Below, piece by piece: positions 24,694 to 35,123 of a stretch of DNA of 64,000 nucleotides. Under the pieces are notes generated by a model. That model was not told where the DNA came from. It worked only from the letters and a program-made list of their open reading frames with translations, and ran no database searches. How positions within the stretch are numbered: the stretch's first letter is position 1; each line of letters opens with the position of its first letter. Both the position numbers and the translations under genes were made by a program. This stretch comes from Diphasiastrum complanatum (taxonomy: Eukaryota; Streptophyta; Lycopodiopsida; Lycopodiales; Lycopodiaceae). The DNA is taken from the NCBI GenBank assembly GCA_029204225.1, contig CM055106.1, positions 43,935,003-43,999,002 of the forward strand, written 5' to 3'.

Positions 24694-25516
24694 ATATTGC
24701 GCCTCACTGAAGATTCAGTACTTATTCAGTTTGCAACAGTAAATGAGTCTAAAAATTTCCACAAATCTTCATCGAATGTTTCCCAACAGAGTCCATGTTG
24801 TTTCAACAGGACTTCAAACAAAGAATACCTATCAAACATTGACTGAAAGCACTTCGTTCTTGTAACATTTACCATCTTATTGTAATAAGTTTGAGTTTCA
24901 CAAATACTCAGAACGGTCACTTGTGGATGGTTGTGGATGGAAAGGAGCTTTAGTGTGAGCGGGCAGCTCAAGCTGTCCGGGCAGCATGAGCGCTACCCGG
25001 GACCCTTTTCTTTTAAATTTTCCTTCATGTTTTTTTTCGGGCAGCGGTTGTGCTAAGACTGCTGTCCCATGGGCAGCCTGATTCCGCCCAGAAAAAAACT
25101 TCATATTTTTTCAAATTTCCCTCCCTCCCCTTTGCCCACCTGCCCAAAACCCCGGCCTGCCCGCCAAAACGCCTGCCCACCCGCACACTTGCGGGCTCAC
25201 ATCGTTAGTTCTTATCAGAAGGATGAGCGAACTGACGGCTCACACATTCAAGGACAGTGGCTCTTCTCTCCTCCTTGCAAATGCAAATGAATCATGCTTA
25301 TCTGCGCTCCTTCATGCCTTGTTCTCTTTGTGCAAGAACAAACGAAGAGCCACTTCTTCATAACCAAACTTCATTGAAGAAACATCATGTTTTTATTAAT
25401 AAAAGATGGGGAAACCCATCGGAGTACAAAGGAATGCATGTAGAAAGTGTAAAGGCCATAAGGCAAATTGAGATACTGTACATCAACTATAACAAAGCAA
25501 CAATCTCACAGAGTAT
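24694..25516. other. Non-coding, with GGGCAGC/CCTGCCC-rich stretch
   Basis: 24955-25215 is GC-rich and has repeated GGGCAGC on the left and CCTGCCC/GCCCACC words on the right. That could fold as an imperfect hairpin and may be a small repeat element. The rest has no supported gene. Sequence at 25385-25540 precedes the 3' end of the minus-strand RT fragment and may be its 3' untranslated region. Confidence 0.45.
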
Positions 25517-26130
25517 CTACATTAAGCCTACTGCTTGATGTAAGTCGCTAGTTAAGACAATTGGAAGTTTAGGTAGTGCAGGAAGCTGTGAAGCAGCCGT
25601 ACCTGCAACTATGGCACGTTGAAGTACTGCAAGTGCCTGAGTGCATTGTAAAGTGATAGAAACTCGTTGACGATAATAAGCCGTAATGATAGATAAAGGG
25701 GAGGCACCACGTCCTTGGAGACTGCAAATCCTGCACAAGATGATAGAAAATCATCGAATTTCTTATGCAGACACCCATATGTTTCCAAGGCAAAAGGAAT
25801 AAGTCTTCTCCAAGAGTGCGCTGTGAATAATCTCGCTCTTTATCTTGAGTTGCATGAGAAGCAACGACACCTTGAGTAGTTGAAGCACGACGAAGGAGGT
25901 CTGGCCACGAAGGATCAACAACAACAACATCCCCAAGTGTGCGAATCCCCTCGTGCGAAAGAACGAGATCAACTCGACGCCGAGGTGACTGTGAATTAGA
26001 CACAGGCAAGATGTGGGTTTGCTCTCCGACAACATGAAAGCCGCACCAATAGATGCCAATCCGTCACGAATGGAATCATGAGTCGCAATGTGTGCTCTCC
26101 GCCAGAAGGGCAACACATTGAGATTAGTGC
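25517..26130 (-). pseudogene. Non-LTR-type RT C-terminus with restriction-like endonuclease motif
   Basis: Minus strand, in three frames. About 26116-26030 gives LPFWRRAHIATHDSIRDGLASIG. About 26009-25780 gives SPRRRVDLVLSHEGIRTLGDVVVVDPSWPDLLRRAS, then DKERDYSQRTLGEDLFLLPWKHMGV. About 25700-25560 gives SIITAYYRQRVSITLQCTQALAVLQRA. The arrangement R-x-D-hhh ~9-20 residues ~DhhhxD, followed by a K-x(2)-Y helix, matches the PD-(D/E)XK restriction-like endonuclease that ends some non-LTR reverse transcriptases. I recall very similar C-termini in RT-like proteins of non-seed plants. Two frameshifts and a missing RT core make it a dead fragment. Confidence 0.6.
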
Positions 26131-26580
26131 CAATAGAATCAAAATCCTTTTTGAAGCAGTGATTTTTTAGAGGTTTAAAGGTTTCTTAAGGCACACAAGA
26201 AACATTATCTATGGAGTGAAAATGACTACTTAATTCAGATTCATAATATGTCTGTAGACAAGAAATATTCTACTTGCTAAATGTAGAGCAAAATTCTAGA
26301 AGCTCCAACTCAAGTACAACATGTAGTTATTCAAATATTTCAAAATGTCAATCGTCCAAAAAGTTGAAATTTTTCTGGATATTTTTCCGTTGAAACTTAG
26401 AATAAATGAAAGATTGTGATCAATCTAATATGAGATCAAATCTCTTGAAATATGGAGCCATCTGCAATATTATAGAAACTTGTGAATGAAGGGTCCACCC
26501 ACCCTTTGTTGTCTTGTTACTTGAGAAATTTTAAAAAGCTATTTTACAATCAAAATCTTGCATAGATCTCCATGCATTTA
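26131..26580. other. Non-coding, no feature seen
   Basis: AT-rich sequence between the RT fragment and the CA/TG repeats. No gene supported. Confidence 0.5.
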
Positions 26581-27151
26581 TCAAATAAAACAAACACACA
26601 CACACACACGCCCACGCCCACGCACATGCCTACACCCACACACCAACAAATTTATATGTATGTATATACACACACACCCGCATATGTACACCACATGTGT
26701 ACATATGTGGGTGTGTGTATATATACATACATATAAATGTGTTGGTGTGTGTGTGCGTGTGCGCACATGTGCGCGTGTGTAAATAGGTTTTATATATTTG
26801 ACTCGAAAGTTTAGAAAAATCATGTCATTTTGAAAGGTCATTTCCTCTTTATATTTGACTAAGGCTTTGAAGTGTAGAAAGGCATGTGTGTGTGTGTGTG
26901 TGTGCGCACACACACACACGTGCACACACACACACACACACATACACACACACCACAGACTAACGCGTTTATATGTATGTATGTATAAACACACCCACAT
27001 ATTTACATATGTGAGTGTGTTTATATATACATACATATAAATGTACATATACATATGTGTTTATATGTACATACATATAAATGTGTTGATGTGTGGGCGT
27101 GTACATATGTACATATGTGGGTGTCTGTATATGTACATACCTATAAATGTG

Positions 27152-27182
<31 letters not shown>

Positions 27183-27265
27183 AAAATAGGTTTAATATGT
27201 CATTTCGAAAGGTCATATCACACCTCTATATACATTTAACTAAGGCTTTGAAGTGTAGAAAGGTG
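26581..27265. repeat. Duplicated CA/TG and ACATAxATAAATGTG repeat unit
   Basis: Two units (about 26590-26885 and 26886-27265), each with a (CA)n or (TG)n start, palindromic ACATATGTG/TACATACATATAAATGTG segments, and a tail GTCATTTxGAAAGGTCAT...GACTAAGGCTTTGAAGTGTAGAAAGG. Inverted CA and TG tracts within a unit can pair. ORFs here are His-Thr or Val-Cys repeats without coding meaning. Confidence 0.85.
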
Positions 27266-27711
27266 ATATGTCAAACTAAAAGAGTCATATCACTCTTCTT
27301 TTCCTAATAGATCACTATCATCAATGATGGATAGATAAGAAAGTGTCTTTGGAGTCATTAAATCATTGTACTTTGGATAAGACAACACAATAGCTTTTTA
27401 TTTCAAAAAACTAATTTATACGTAATTCTCAACTCTCAATAAATCATGGAGATTTTAGCTTGTTCCTTTAATGTTAGGTGCTCAGTTTTCCTTTCTAGTC
27501 TAGGGGCACCTCCACAAGTAGATTTTTGGTGAGCCTTCCCACCACAACTCTCATGTGGACAACCATAAAATTTTTGGCACATAGCAAAGAAAATTACAAC
27601 AAAATGTGCATGTGGACAACCAATGATGAATTACCACATGGCACATGCATATGTTGACAAAATTGCATGTGCCACATGGCAACTTCCATCACTATCGACA
27701 TGGGGACATTC
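27266..27711. other. Non-coding; shares a stretch with 8.5 kb region
   Basis: No gene. 27495-27560 (GGCACCTCCACAAGTAGATT, TTGGTGAGCCTTCCCACCAC) reappears inverted at about 8560-8650, and CATGTGCCACATGGCA-type words occur in both regions. Both could be ends of the same unidentified transposable element. Confidence 0.45.
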
Positions 27712-28690
27712 TGTTGGATTAAATCTTCACTCCGACTCACCCGAATTCAATTCCTGAGCACCAGTATACTATGTAAATAGTCTCTCTCTACAACAACATG
27801 CAGTCCTACTCACACAAGTTGAACAGTTTGTGCAATACATCGACTTCAAGTAGAAGCATGATCGACTTCGTCGACGTTCACGTCATCGACTTTACCGACT
27901 CGACTTCATCGACATCGACATCTTCTCAAGGGCGAGCTAGTCGACTCTGCTTGCTTGACATCTTCGACACTCGTCGGATGTTACCATTCAAAATAGAGCT
28001 CTTCCTCTGCCCTGTCCGATGCAAACCATGGCACAGTTCATTTCAGTACTTTGCAGTAACTGCACTACTTCACGCTCATTGTCCACACAATTGTTATAAC
28101 TGCTACATGTATATATACATAACGGCAACACACTAAGGATAATGATGATAGTGATGAAGAAGAAGAGTTTATTAGTGGAAGCATGATTCATAGTTCTTTT
28201 GTGAACTCCATTGTATAAGAATTATCTGATTTCATAGGATCAGAGATTTTAGAGAGAGTGAAAGTAGTTTAAGAAGTAGAGATATTATTCAATCTGTAAC
28301 TAGCATAGTAAGATCACAGCACAACAATGCACTATATTAATGTGAACCATTCTCGGCCACATGATCGTGATCTGATCGTTGTATTTACAACAGCTTAATT
28401 CAGATTATTTATTTTCTTATGTGTGTTCCATTGTGAATGCCTTTTGATAATTTCTCTCTCACTCATTGATATTCGCTCCACGACTCGCTCAAAATATGAA
28501 ATCTCGAAGGAAGCATGGCTTCTTAGACACCTACCTGTTTCACTCCCTTCATGGTTGTCTTCGACACCTACAAGATATTCCTCCTGTCGATCTAAGTTAT
28601 AATCTGAATCTATAGTTTGGCAAAGATCCTACTATAGTTTGCATGTTCAGTTCGCTCTAATCATTCCACATACATACAAGAAACCCAACA
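27712..28690 (+). mobile_element. Copia family E 5' LTR, complete
   Basis: 979-bp LTR with perfect 6-bp terminal inverted repeats, TGTTGG...CCAACA. It has a CT tract of only about 8 bp at 27780. 27840-27960 is packed with TCGACTT/CATCGAC words, and a TGTATATATACAT box lies near 28107. The primer site begins two bases after it. It is the reference for the truncated E LTRs at 1-508 and 6777-6888. Confidence 0.88.
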
Positions 28691-28692
28691 AG

Positions 28693-28704
28693 TTGGTATC
28701 AGAG
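28693..28704 (+). other. Primer-binding site, family E
   Basis: TTGGTATCAGAG two bases after the LTR is complementary to initiator tRNA-Met. GGTATCAAAxxAG recurs near 28722 and 28750 as degenerate copies. Confidence 0.85.
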
Positions 28705-28825
28705 TAATACAAACCAACTAGCTGGTATCAAACCAGTAGGAATCCAACAAGTTGATATCAAAGCCATTGTTCCAAACTGTTATTAGTATTCGAGACTATT
28801 TTTACAATTTCTTAGATCATTTATC

Positions 28826-29186
28826 ATGGAGGGTACATCTTCAGAAATCCGCTTGATCATTAAGTTCAACGATGGTGACTTCCACATGTGGAAATTCAAA
28901 ATGAAGATGATACTCACTGAAAAGAACTCTGGGGATACATCAATGGTTCAATAGCCAAGCCGACTGAACATGACTTGCTATGACTGCCTGAGAAGCTAAG
29001 GATGGAAAAGTTCTTGCCATTGTATCTTTGAATCTTAAAGATTCACAAATAGCTCACGTAGCTAATTGTTGCAGCTCCAAAGAGGCATGGGACATTCTTA
29101 CTAGTCTATATGAAATGACAGATGTATCGACTCGCCTCTTCTTGAGGAAGAAATTCTTGTCACTCAAGATGCGTGAAGCAACCTCA
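28826..29186 (+). pseudogene. gag: Copia family E gag, truncated
   Basis: Opens at 28826 with MEGTSSEIRLIIKFNDGDFHMWKFKMKMIL, the copia Gag N-terminal pattern (FxGxNFxxWKxxM). It loses the frame near 28915. Downstream pieces (NCCSSKEAWDILTSLYEMTD, LFLRKKFLSLKM) are the next conserved Gag segments. It is cut at 29187, where TGTTGGAATTTAATC begins, a possible LTR edge. Confidence 0.75.
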
Positions 29187-29569
29187 TGTTGGAATTTAAT
29201 CTAACACCTACTCATCCCAAAAACCCTTCTTCCTTCTCTGATTTTTACTTTCTCAAATGAAACCTACAAAAAATGAACTATTTCTCAATAGTCTGCATAT
29301 TTGAAATAATAGTCGCTACAATCTACATATTTACGTAGGTTTTTCAGCAGGCGAAAAACCCGACATGAGACACTGTTGCCATTTTACTTTAGGCTATCCT
29401 GGGCAACTAAGTGTTTTGCGACACTGATCCTAAATTGGCTTTTAGGCCATTTAGGCACTTCCAGAAATGCGATACTATTTTGCGAAAAATGCGACACTGC
29501 ATTTTTTCTCGCATTTTCTGATAGGCGACAACTTGCAAAAAAATGACACTGCATTTTTACATAACAAAA
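29187..29569 (+). mobile_element. LTR-like insertion in family E element
   Basis: Non-coding 380 bp between the gag and integrase remnants. It starts TGTTGGAATTTAATCTAACACC and may end near TTTACATAACA (29567), so it has TG...CA ends. The inside has GCGACACTG words repeated about four times. It could be a solo LTR; no target duplication was recognised, and part of gag and protease are missing around it. Confidence 0.4.
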
Positions 29570-30243
29570 TGGTCAAGGACATGAATATCAATGTTGTTTC
29601 CACAACTTATCAGACTCTCTATGAAAACTGTTCACTAGGGAAACAACCTAGAACAAAATTTCCAAGAGGACAAGCTAAAAGAGCGAAGTCCATTCTGTCA
29701 CTAATTCACAGTGACTTATGTGGTCCTATGAGTGTACCCTCTTTGGGTCAAGCTCTATATTTCATTACATTTATTGATGACTTCTCTCGGTTCACTAGAG
29801 TTATGTTCATAAAGAACAAGTCAGAAACATTCAATTGCTTCAAAGAATTCAAGCAATATGTTGAGAATCAGATTGGTCAGAGAATCAAGGCCCTGCGGTT
29901 TGATTTAGGGGGAGAGTACCTATCAAATGAAATGGCGGACTACTTATCATCATGTGGCGTGCACCATCAGTTCACAACCAGCTACACTCCACAGCAGAAT
30001 GGTGTAGCTGAGCGAAAGAACCGAACATTATTGGAAGCCGCACGATCCATGACTGTCAACACTCAATTACCCCAAAATTTTTGGGCTGTAGCAATTTCTA
30101 CAGCCAGCTATCTGCAAAATTGTTCCAGCACGAAGGCAGTCTACTCCAAGACACCCTTTGAAGCCTACTACGCTACAAACCAAGTCTACAACATTTATGT
30201 ATATTCGGATGTCTCTGCTAGGCCCAAATTCCGTCTGATCTGA
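29570..30243 (+). pseudogene. pol: Copia family E integrase fragment
   Basis: The 674-bp open frame begins in the pre-integrase tail (ENCSLGKQPRTKFP) and contains the rve core: LIHSDLCGPMSVPS (first Asp), YFITFIDDFSRFT, RFDLGGEY (second Asp; the usual SDNGGEY is altered) and TPQQNGVAERKNRTLLEAARSM (Glu). It ends with FWAVAISTASYLQN and a YSDVSARPKFRL stretch before the stop. The DDE triad is present. The integrase would insert element cDNA, but no RT or RNase H follows. The HHCC zinc module is incomplete. Confidence 0.88.
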
Positions 30244-30399
30244 GAAAGAAGTTAAACCCAGTAAGCTCTAAGTATATCTTTATCGGCTATTCACTTTCAA
30301 ATATTTAATAAAAACCTTGAGTTTTCCAACATGATATCAACAATTTCCACCATGTCGCTTACATTTGGATTTCCACAAGGCTATTGCTCGCTCATATGG
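30244..30399 (+). other. Degraded copia sequence
   Basis: Frame-broken continuation of the E Pol (KLNPVSSKYIFIGYS-like near 30255-30295 in another frame), then loss of similarity. Too degraded to annotate further. Confidence 0.45.
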
Positions 30400-30960
30400 A
30401 AAATCTGTGATAGAATACGAAGTAGCAAATAATCGAAGACATCACTCTAGATTATTGTCTAGTCTATTTCTAAGTTTGTCCTTCAGAAAGTTTAAAGTAC
30501 TAAAGCATCTTTCATCTTCAATAGAACCCAAGATGAAAGTTTGACACAAACTGGCAAGTTTGAAATACTTTGGAATCCCTAGCTATAAAAAAAAACTTTT
30601 GTCAAGTAGCTTCCAAAGTCTCATGATTGACCCTGACTCCATTACATTTTGCAAAATATTACTTTGTTCATGCTTTGTTTTTGCAAACAAAGAAGCTTGC
30701 TCATATACTAGTTTGAAATCCAAAACTCTGGAATATGTAACTCCATCCATTTCCATAGAATGACCAAAGTGAGACTTCATGCATTTTAAATGGACTTCCA
30801 TGAGTTTACGAGTATGTGATGGCGGTTGTCCTCACCAAAATTGTGGATATACAATACTAAATGCCTCTAATAGCTCTTCTTGAGAAAACCTATAAGTTAT
30901 TTCCCTTGTGAGTTCATCGGATGTGCTACACAATTTTTTTCAGGCAAACTACATTTTTGT
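30400..30960 (-). pseudogene. hAT-superfamily transposase C-terminal fragment
   Basis: On the minus strand the frames give ELTREITYRFSQEELLEAFSIVYPQFW (about 30925-30845), TRKLMEVHLKCMKSHFGHSMEMDG (about 30810-30745), then KYFKLASLCQTFILGSIEDERCFSTLNFLKDKLRNRLDNNLE (about 30565-30430). The last segment has the hAT C-terminal dimerisation signature (S-x-E-x-x-F-S-x-L-x-x-x-K-x-x-x-R-N-x-L). There are several frameshifts and stops, no DDE core, and no terminal inverted repeats were found. Dead remnant. Confidence 0.7.
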
Positions 30961-30974
30961 TTTAAGGCTTCCAT

Positions 30975-31399
30975 CGTTACAATGTGTGGATCTAGTACAT
31001 AACATAATCATCACTATAGTGCACCAATGGATAGATGAACCAAAGAGAAGTCATGTATAAGTATGAAATGAGAAATGAGATAAGAGAGAGAATCATGCTC
31101 TCCCATGCTTGTACACTATCTATAGCAGGTCTATGCCCTATTTTGAATGTGGTTTCCCTCCATAGAAACTTCTAGATCCAAAACCCTACTCACAATATGG
31201 ACTAGATTCAATGTACCAATCATTCAAATTTGAATGGGTCCAAACTCACCTACTTACTTTCCCTCAGTTTCCAAAATTGGTAATTCAAAAACATTTAGAT
31301 TAATATAACCTTGAAATATCTATCTCCAAGTCTAAAATGCAAATTGGCCTAAATTGCCAATTAACCAAAATATGACTAAACTAGTTGATATTTCTCACA
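30975..31399 (-). mobile_element. Truncated LTR related to family F
   Basis: On the minus strand TGTGAGAAATATCAACTAGTTTAG at 31399 parallels TGTGAAAGATTCAACTAGTTTGA at 40798. The two then share ATTCAAATTTGAATG, TTGAATCTAG, GTAGGGTT and the CTCATTTCATACTTATACATG...CCATTGGTGCACTATAG region. Identity is much lower than among other LTR pairs, so this is a diverged copy. It is truncated near 30975 against the hAT fragment. Confidence 0.65.
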
Positions 31400-31831
31400 C
31401 GACCTAGAGAAGGTGTAAAGAATATCAAAATCAAGTAGGTTTTTTTAATTTAGACATAAATCCTTTAATAAGAAATCCATACACTAATTTATTACTTGCA
31501 TTAAATTTCCAATCACAAGGACTCCCAATAAAGCCATGCAACAAACTTTGTATCTATGGAAAACTAAACAACGTACATATAGAGTAGACAATTATCACTT
31601 TTAAATGAACTTGTAGTTGCCAAAACAATCTAAAATTCATGAAATTCACTCATAGCCATGGTGATTTTTGGAAATACCTATCTCCTATCCTCAAAACAAA
31701 ACGCTTCTATCTCCTAAAATTGAATTTACACCAGTTTATGACTATTTCTAGAAGAGAATATGAAAAACAAAATAATAGAATAGCAAACTGTGAAACGTTG
31801 ATAATTTTCCAACAAAAATATTGAGAGCATT
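31400..31831. other. Non-coding, no feature seen
   Basis: AT-rich. The open frame at 31639-31824 has no motif and sits in a region without other coding signals. Confidence 0.5.
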
Positions 31832-32290
31832 TTGCAGGCCCTTTTATGGAAAAGCTCGTCTCCTTTGATGAATGAAATGGAGATCCTGTTGTGGGACTCT
31901 CAGAGAGGAAATGCTCAATGTGACATGTTTCACAAACGTACCATTCAACTAGCATTTTCAAAGTTTCATAGTGACTTTCTCTTCTTTGGTAAATCCAAGA
32001 ACATAGGAAACATTCTTTGGTAAACAAGACTTTCCACCAAAAATTTGATGCTGATCTACTTGTTGCCACACCTAAAGTTAAGATTCTACGACGTGACATT
32101 TATGATCGAGTTCCTATTATGACTTGGAGTATTATGACAAAAATTCTCACTCAATATTGCAAAAAGGTGACCAATCCTCGATTATTCAGGGCTATTTCCA
32201 AGTACATCTTGGCTTGCCGAGATCCCAATTGCTTCAACTTGTGTCTTAACAGGTTGTATCATGAATTTCATTAGAAAAGTTAGTTGATGA
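31832..32290 (+). pseudogene. Decayed unknown gene, first part
   Basis: Two overlapping frames read as one protein-like sequence: ...FFGKSKNIGNILW, then NKTFHQKFDADLLVATPKVKILRRDIYDRVPIMTWS and LTQYCKKVTNPRLFRAISKYILACRDPNCFNLCLNRLYHEF. Cys spacing (QYCKK, LACRD, NLCLN) is noticeable. I do not recognise the family. The 32636-33400 segment on the same strand is probably part of the same gene. Confidence 0.45.
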
Positions 32291-32635
32291 AGTTGCACTT
32301 TTCTTCCTGAGCATATGTAAAAAAAGTACTTCTTTAGTTAGAGGCCGGTAGTCGAGTCTTCCATATAATAACTAAACACTTATTAACGTTCTGGCTATAA
32401 AATTAGCCAAATCATCCCCTTTATATGTGATCCATATCCTGTGTGCCAGATGATTTCCACGACTAAAAATACATTCTTTCATATCCTCAAAATATTTTGT
32501 ATATTTTTTTTCCCATTTTATATATATCAACCATAGCAAGGGGTAATGGAAATCAACTAGCAACTCTATTTGACTTTTCTTTAAATGTTTTTAAACGTTC
32601 AGCACCTTATCACTGGATGTAGCGATAAACCCTAA

Positions 32636-33552
32636 ATGATGAAGAGTTTTGGGAGTTATTTACAAAAGTTGATTGCTTTTGCATTAGATGGGTCTTTGTA
32701 TCTTGAAGATCCTAGTACCCTAAAAGAGACATATCAAACTGAAGGAAGATCAATTTTCCTCAATGCATCAAATGATCTATTTGTGGATGTAAATCAGTTA
32801 CTAAGATATATGATTGTTTTTTATGAAACCACAATGGAAAAGGTAAGTGGTAAAATAATCATAGTGCTTAAGTTAGATGAGTTAGAAATAGTTAAAGGGC
32901 AAAATGTGGAGAGGGTATAGTATAACTCTCATGAATGGGGCACTTGGACAATCAATCGATCAAGGAGATTTTAACTTCAGTGTCTAGTCAGGAAATGATA
33001 TATGGTGGTTGGCAACTTTCCAGGTATCTTTGCTCATTCAATAATGAAATATGATTGAAGTTTTAAATCAAACTAACTAGCTATGTTGATTTTTCTGAAT
33101 CTAATGGTACATTTCTATTGATAGGTTTTGAAAGAGGATCATGATATTTTATCATGGATATTCTGTAGAACATCTTATCCTCGGATTATCAAAGAGCATA
33201 TGGATGGTATACAGCTCAATGTACCTAGGAAAGGGGATTTCAATGTGGAGCAACATTTGGCAGGTAATTTGAAAACTTTGAAATGCATGTATAATGTTTC
33301 TCATGGAGCCACATCTAAGCATCCATGTATATACTGCATGAAATTGGCAAAAGATGTTACAAGAAGTACAAGTATAACAAGAAAAAATTTGGATCCAAAA
33401 TAGAAACCTGTATTGCCTATTCCATTGAAAAATGTACACATTTGTACTCTTCACGCAAAGCTGAGGATAATAGAGAAACTTGTTTATCTTTAGATATTAT
33501 TTGCTTGGAATACCAAGCTGCCAGCATCATCATCAAAACAAGCCATCTCTAG
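32636..33552 (+). pseudogene. Decayed unknown gene, second part, with intron
   Basis: Open stretch MKSFGSYLQKLIAFALDGSL...IIIVLKLDELEIVKGQNVERV, a frame break near 32920, then SIDQGDFNFSV and NDIWWLATFQ up to a GT donor at 33024. A 101-bp intron ends at TTGATAG (33124). The following exon reads VLKEDHDILSWIFCRTSYPRIIKEH...FNVEQHLAGNLKTLKCMY...GATSKHPCIYCMK. The CxxC after a G-A-x-S-K-x-P element suggests a zinc-binding site. The layout recalls long uncharacterised transposon-borne proteins, but I cannot name a family. Stops and frameshifts make this copy non-functional. Confidence 0.5.
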
Positions 33553-34301
33553 ATTAGAAGATGTTCTTTCGAAAGCAGGTGAAAATACAAAAAGATGAAA
33601 AACTTTCAAGAAAGACTGTAAATTTTCCATGTAAGCCAAGCATAGGAGGAGCAAAAGCACGAAGATTTTTGTCAAACCACACAAGTAAAGAATCAAGTAT
33701 TGCACACTCTAATTGAAAGGAGATCATTGCTGCAACTTAGGATTTCGAGGTGAGAGGTGCAACTAGACTACAGAAAATTAATGTGTGGAAACAATTAGAC
33801 AATATGATTAAAATTCTAAGAAAAAATGAATTTATAAATATGGATAAGCATATCATCCAACAGATTTGTGTGGAGTTTGTTGATGCTCGGCAACGGTGTC
33901 ACTGTGGGGTCGAAGATCTCTCATAGTATAGCCCTTCTGCCTGTCAACAAAGGTTAGATCACTAGATAGGTGCCTAGGTATGCATAGATGCTACTTTTAG
34001 TTAATTTCCTACTTTCTCCCTTAAGTCTACTCACCACTATACTACTTCTCTTTAACTCTACTCCTCTACACTAGCATTCATCATAGTTTGGTTGAAGGGA
34101 AGGAATGGAGAAGAAGAGATTGAGAAGAGAAGAGAATGAGAGAGAAAGAGAGTGAGGGTGGAGGTTAGCTCAAATGCTCCTTATGCTTGCTAATGGAAAA
34201 ACATTCACTATGGCAAACCATAAACATGGAAATAGAAACCAATAGAAATCACAACCAAGAGCAATAGCAAGTAGTGAATAGCAAATGAGGATGCTTCGTT
34301 C
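33553..34301 (-). mobile_element. Possible gypsy LTR end with degenerate primer site (minus)
   Basis: At 33885-33902 the minus strand reads GTGACACCGTTGCCGAGC, a diverged form of the tRNA-Asp primer site TGGCGCCGTTGCCGGGGA. An LTR would then lie at higher coordinates (33903 to about 34290) and the element body at lower ones. 34090-34160 is GA-rich. No LTR start could be fixed and no second copy exists, so the call is tentative. 33553-33880 has no gene. Confidence 0.35.
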
Positions 34302-35123
34302 AATAAATGGGGATTGGATTATATTGGTCCAATTCACCCTGCAGCAAGGAGTTCCCAGGCTCGATACATAATCGTAGCCACAGACTACCTCACCAAATGG
34401 GTCAAAGCCAAGGTAGTAAGAGTAGCTGATGCTAGGACCACTGCCAAGTTCCTTTATGAAAATATCATTGTGCTCTTCGGGTGCCCAGTGGAACTAGTCA
34501 GTGATCGCGGAAGCCACTTCATCAACAAGACCATCAAGGTCATGTTGGAGGAATTCTTCGTGATCCACAGAACCAGTACGCCTTATTATCCTCATGGTAA
34601 TGGGCAAGCAGAATCATCCAATAATATCCTGTGTAGCGTGCTCACGAAAACAGTTGAAGCTAGCAGATCAGATTGGGAACACAAGTTGCATGCTGCACTG
34701 TGGGCATTCAGGACAACATATAAAGGGAGCACTGATCAAACACCCTTCCAATTGGTATATGGTCAGGATGCTATGATGTCAGTAGAGCTTTTAGTTCCTT
34801 CATTAAGGATTGCCATCGTGCAACGTCTTAATGAGTCCAAATCTCTACAGTTACGCCACGAAGCTCTGCATAAACTCTGTGAAACACGCTTACTAGCTGT
34901 GCGTGCACTGGCAGCTGAAAAGGAAAGATGCAAAGCTTGGCATGATCGCAGATTACAAAAGAAGGATCTTCGTTTAGGAGATCTGGTCCTAATGTATAAA
35001 ACCAAGGCGATCAAGGGGAAGTTAAAATTCATGGGCGAAGGTCCTTATAGGATCAAGGAAATTATTAATCATGGGGTCGTGAACTTAGAACAGCTTGATG
35101 GGACGCCCTTTGATTTTGATTGA
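34302..35123 (+). pseudogene. pol: Ty3/gypsy family J integrase
   Basis: 270-residue open frame covering the gypsy rve integrase. DYIGPIHPA...YIIVATDYLTKWVKA holds the first Asp (TDYLTKW), VSDRGSHF the second Asp, and YYPHGNGQAESSN the Glu, so the DDE triad is intact. LHAALWAFRTTYKGSTDQTPFQLVYG follows. The C-terminal part has AWHDRRLQKKDLRLGDLVLMY and KGKLKFMGEGPYRIKEI, the GPY/F module, ending TPFDFD with a stop. The upstream RT and RNase H are absent: the frame is cut at 34302. Without the rest of Pol it is not an active element, though this domain shows no internal damage. Confidence 0.88.

Noticed and set aside
26558-27054. His/Thr and Val/Cys-rich ORFs
   Set aside because: Translations of CA/TG repeats; no coding signal.
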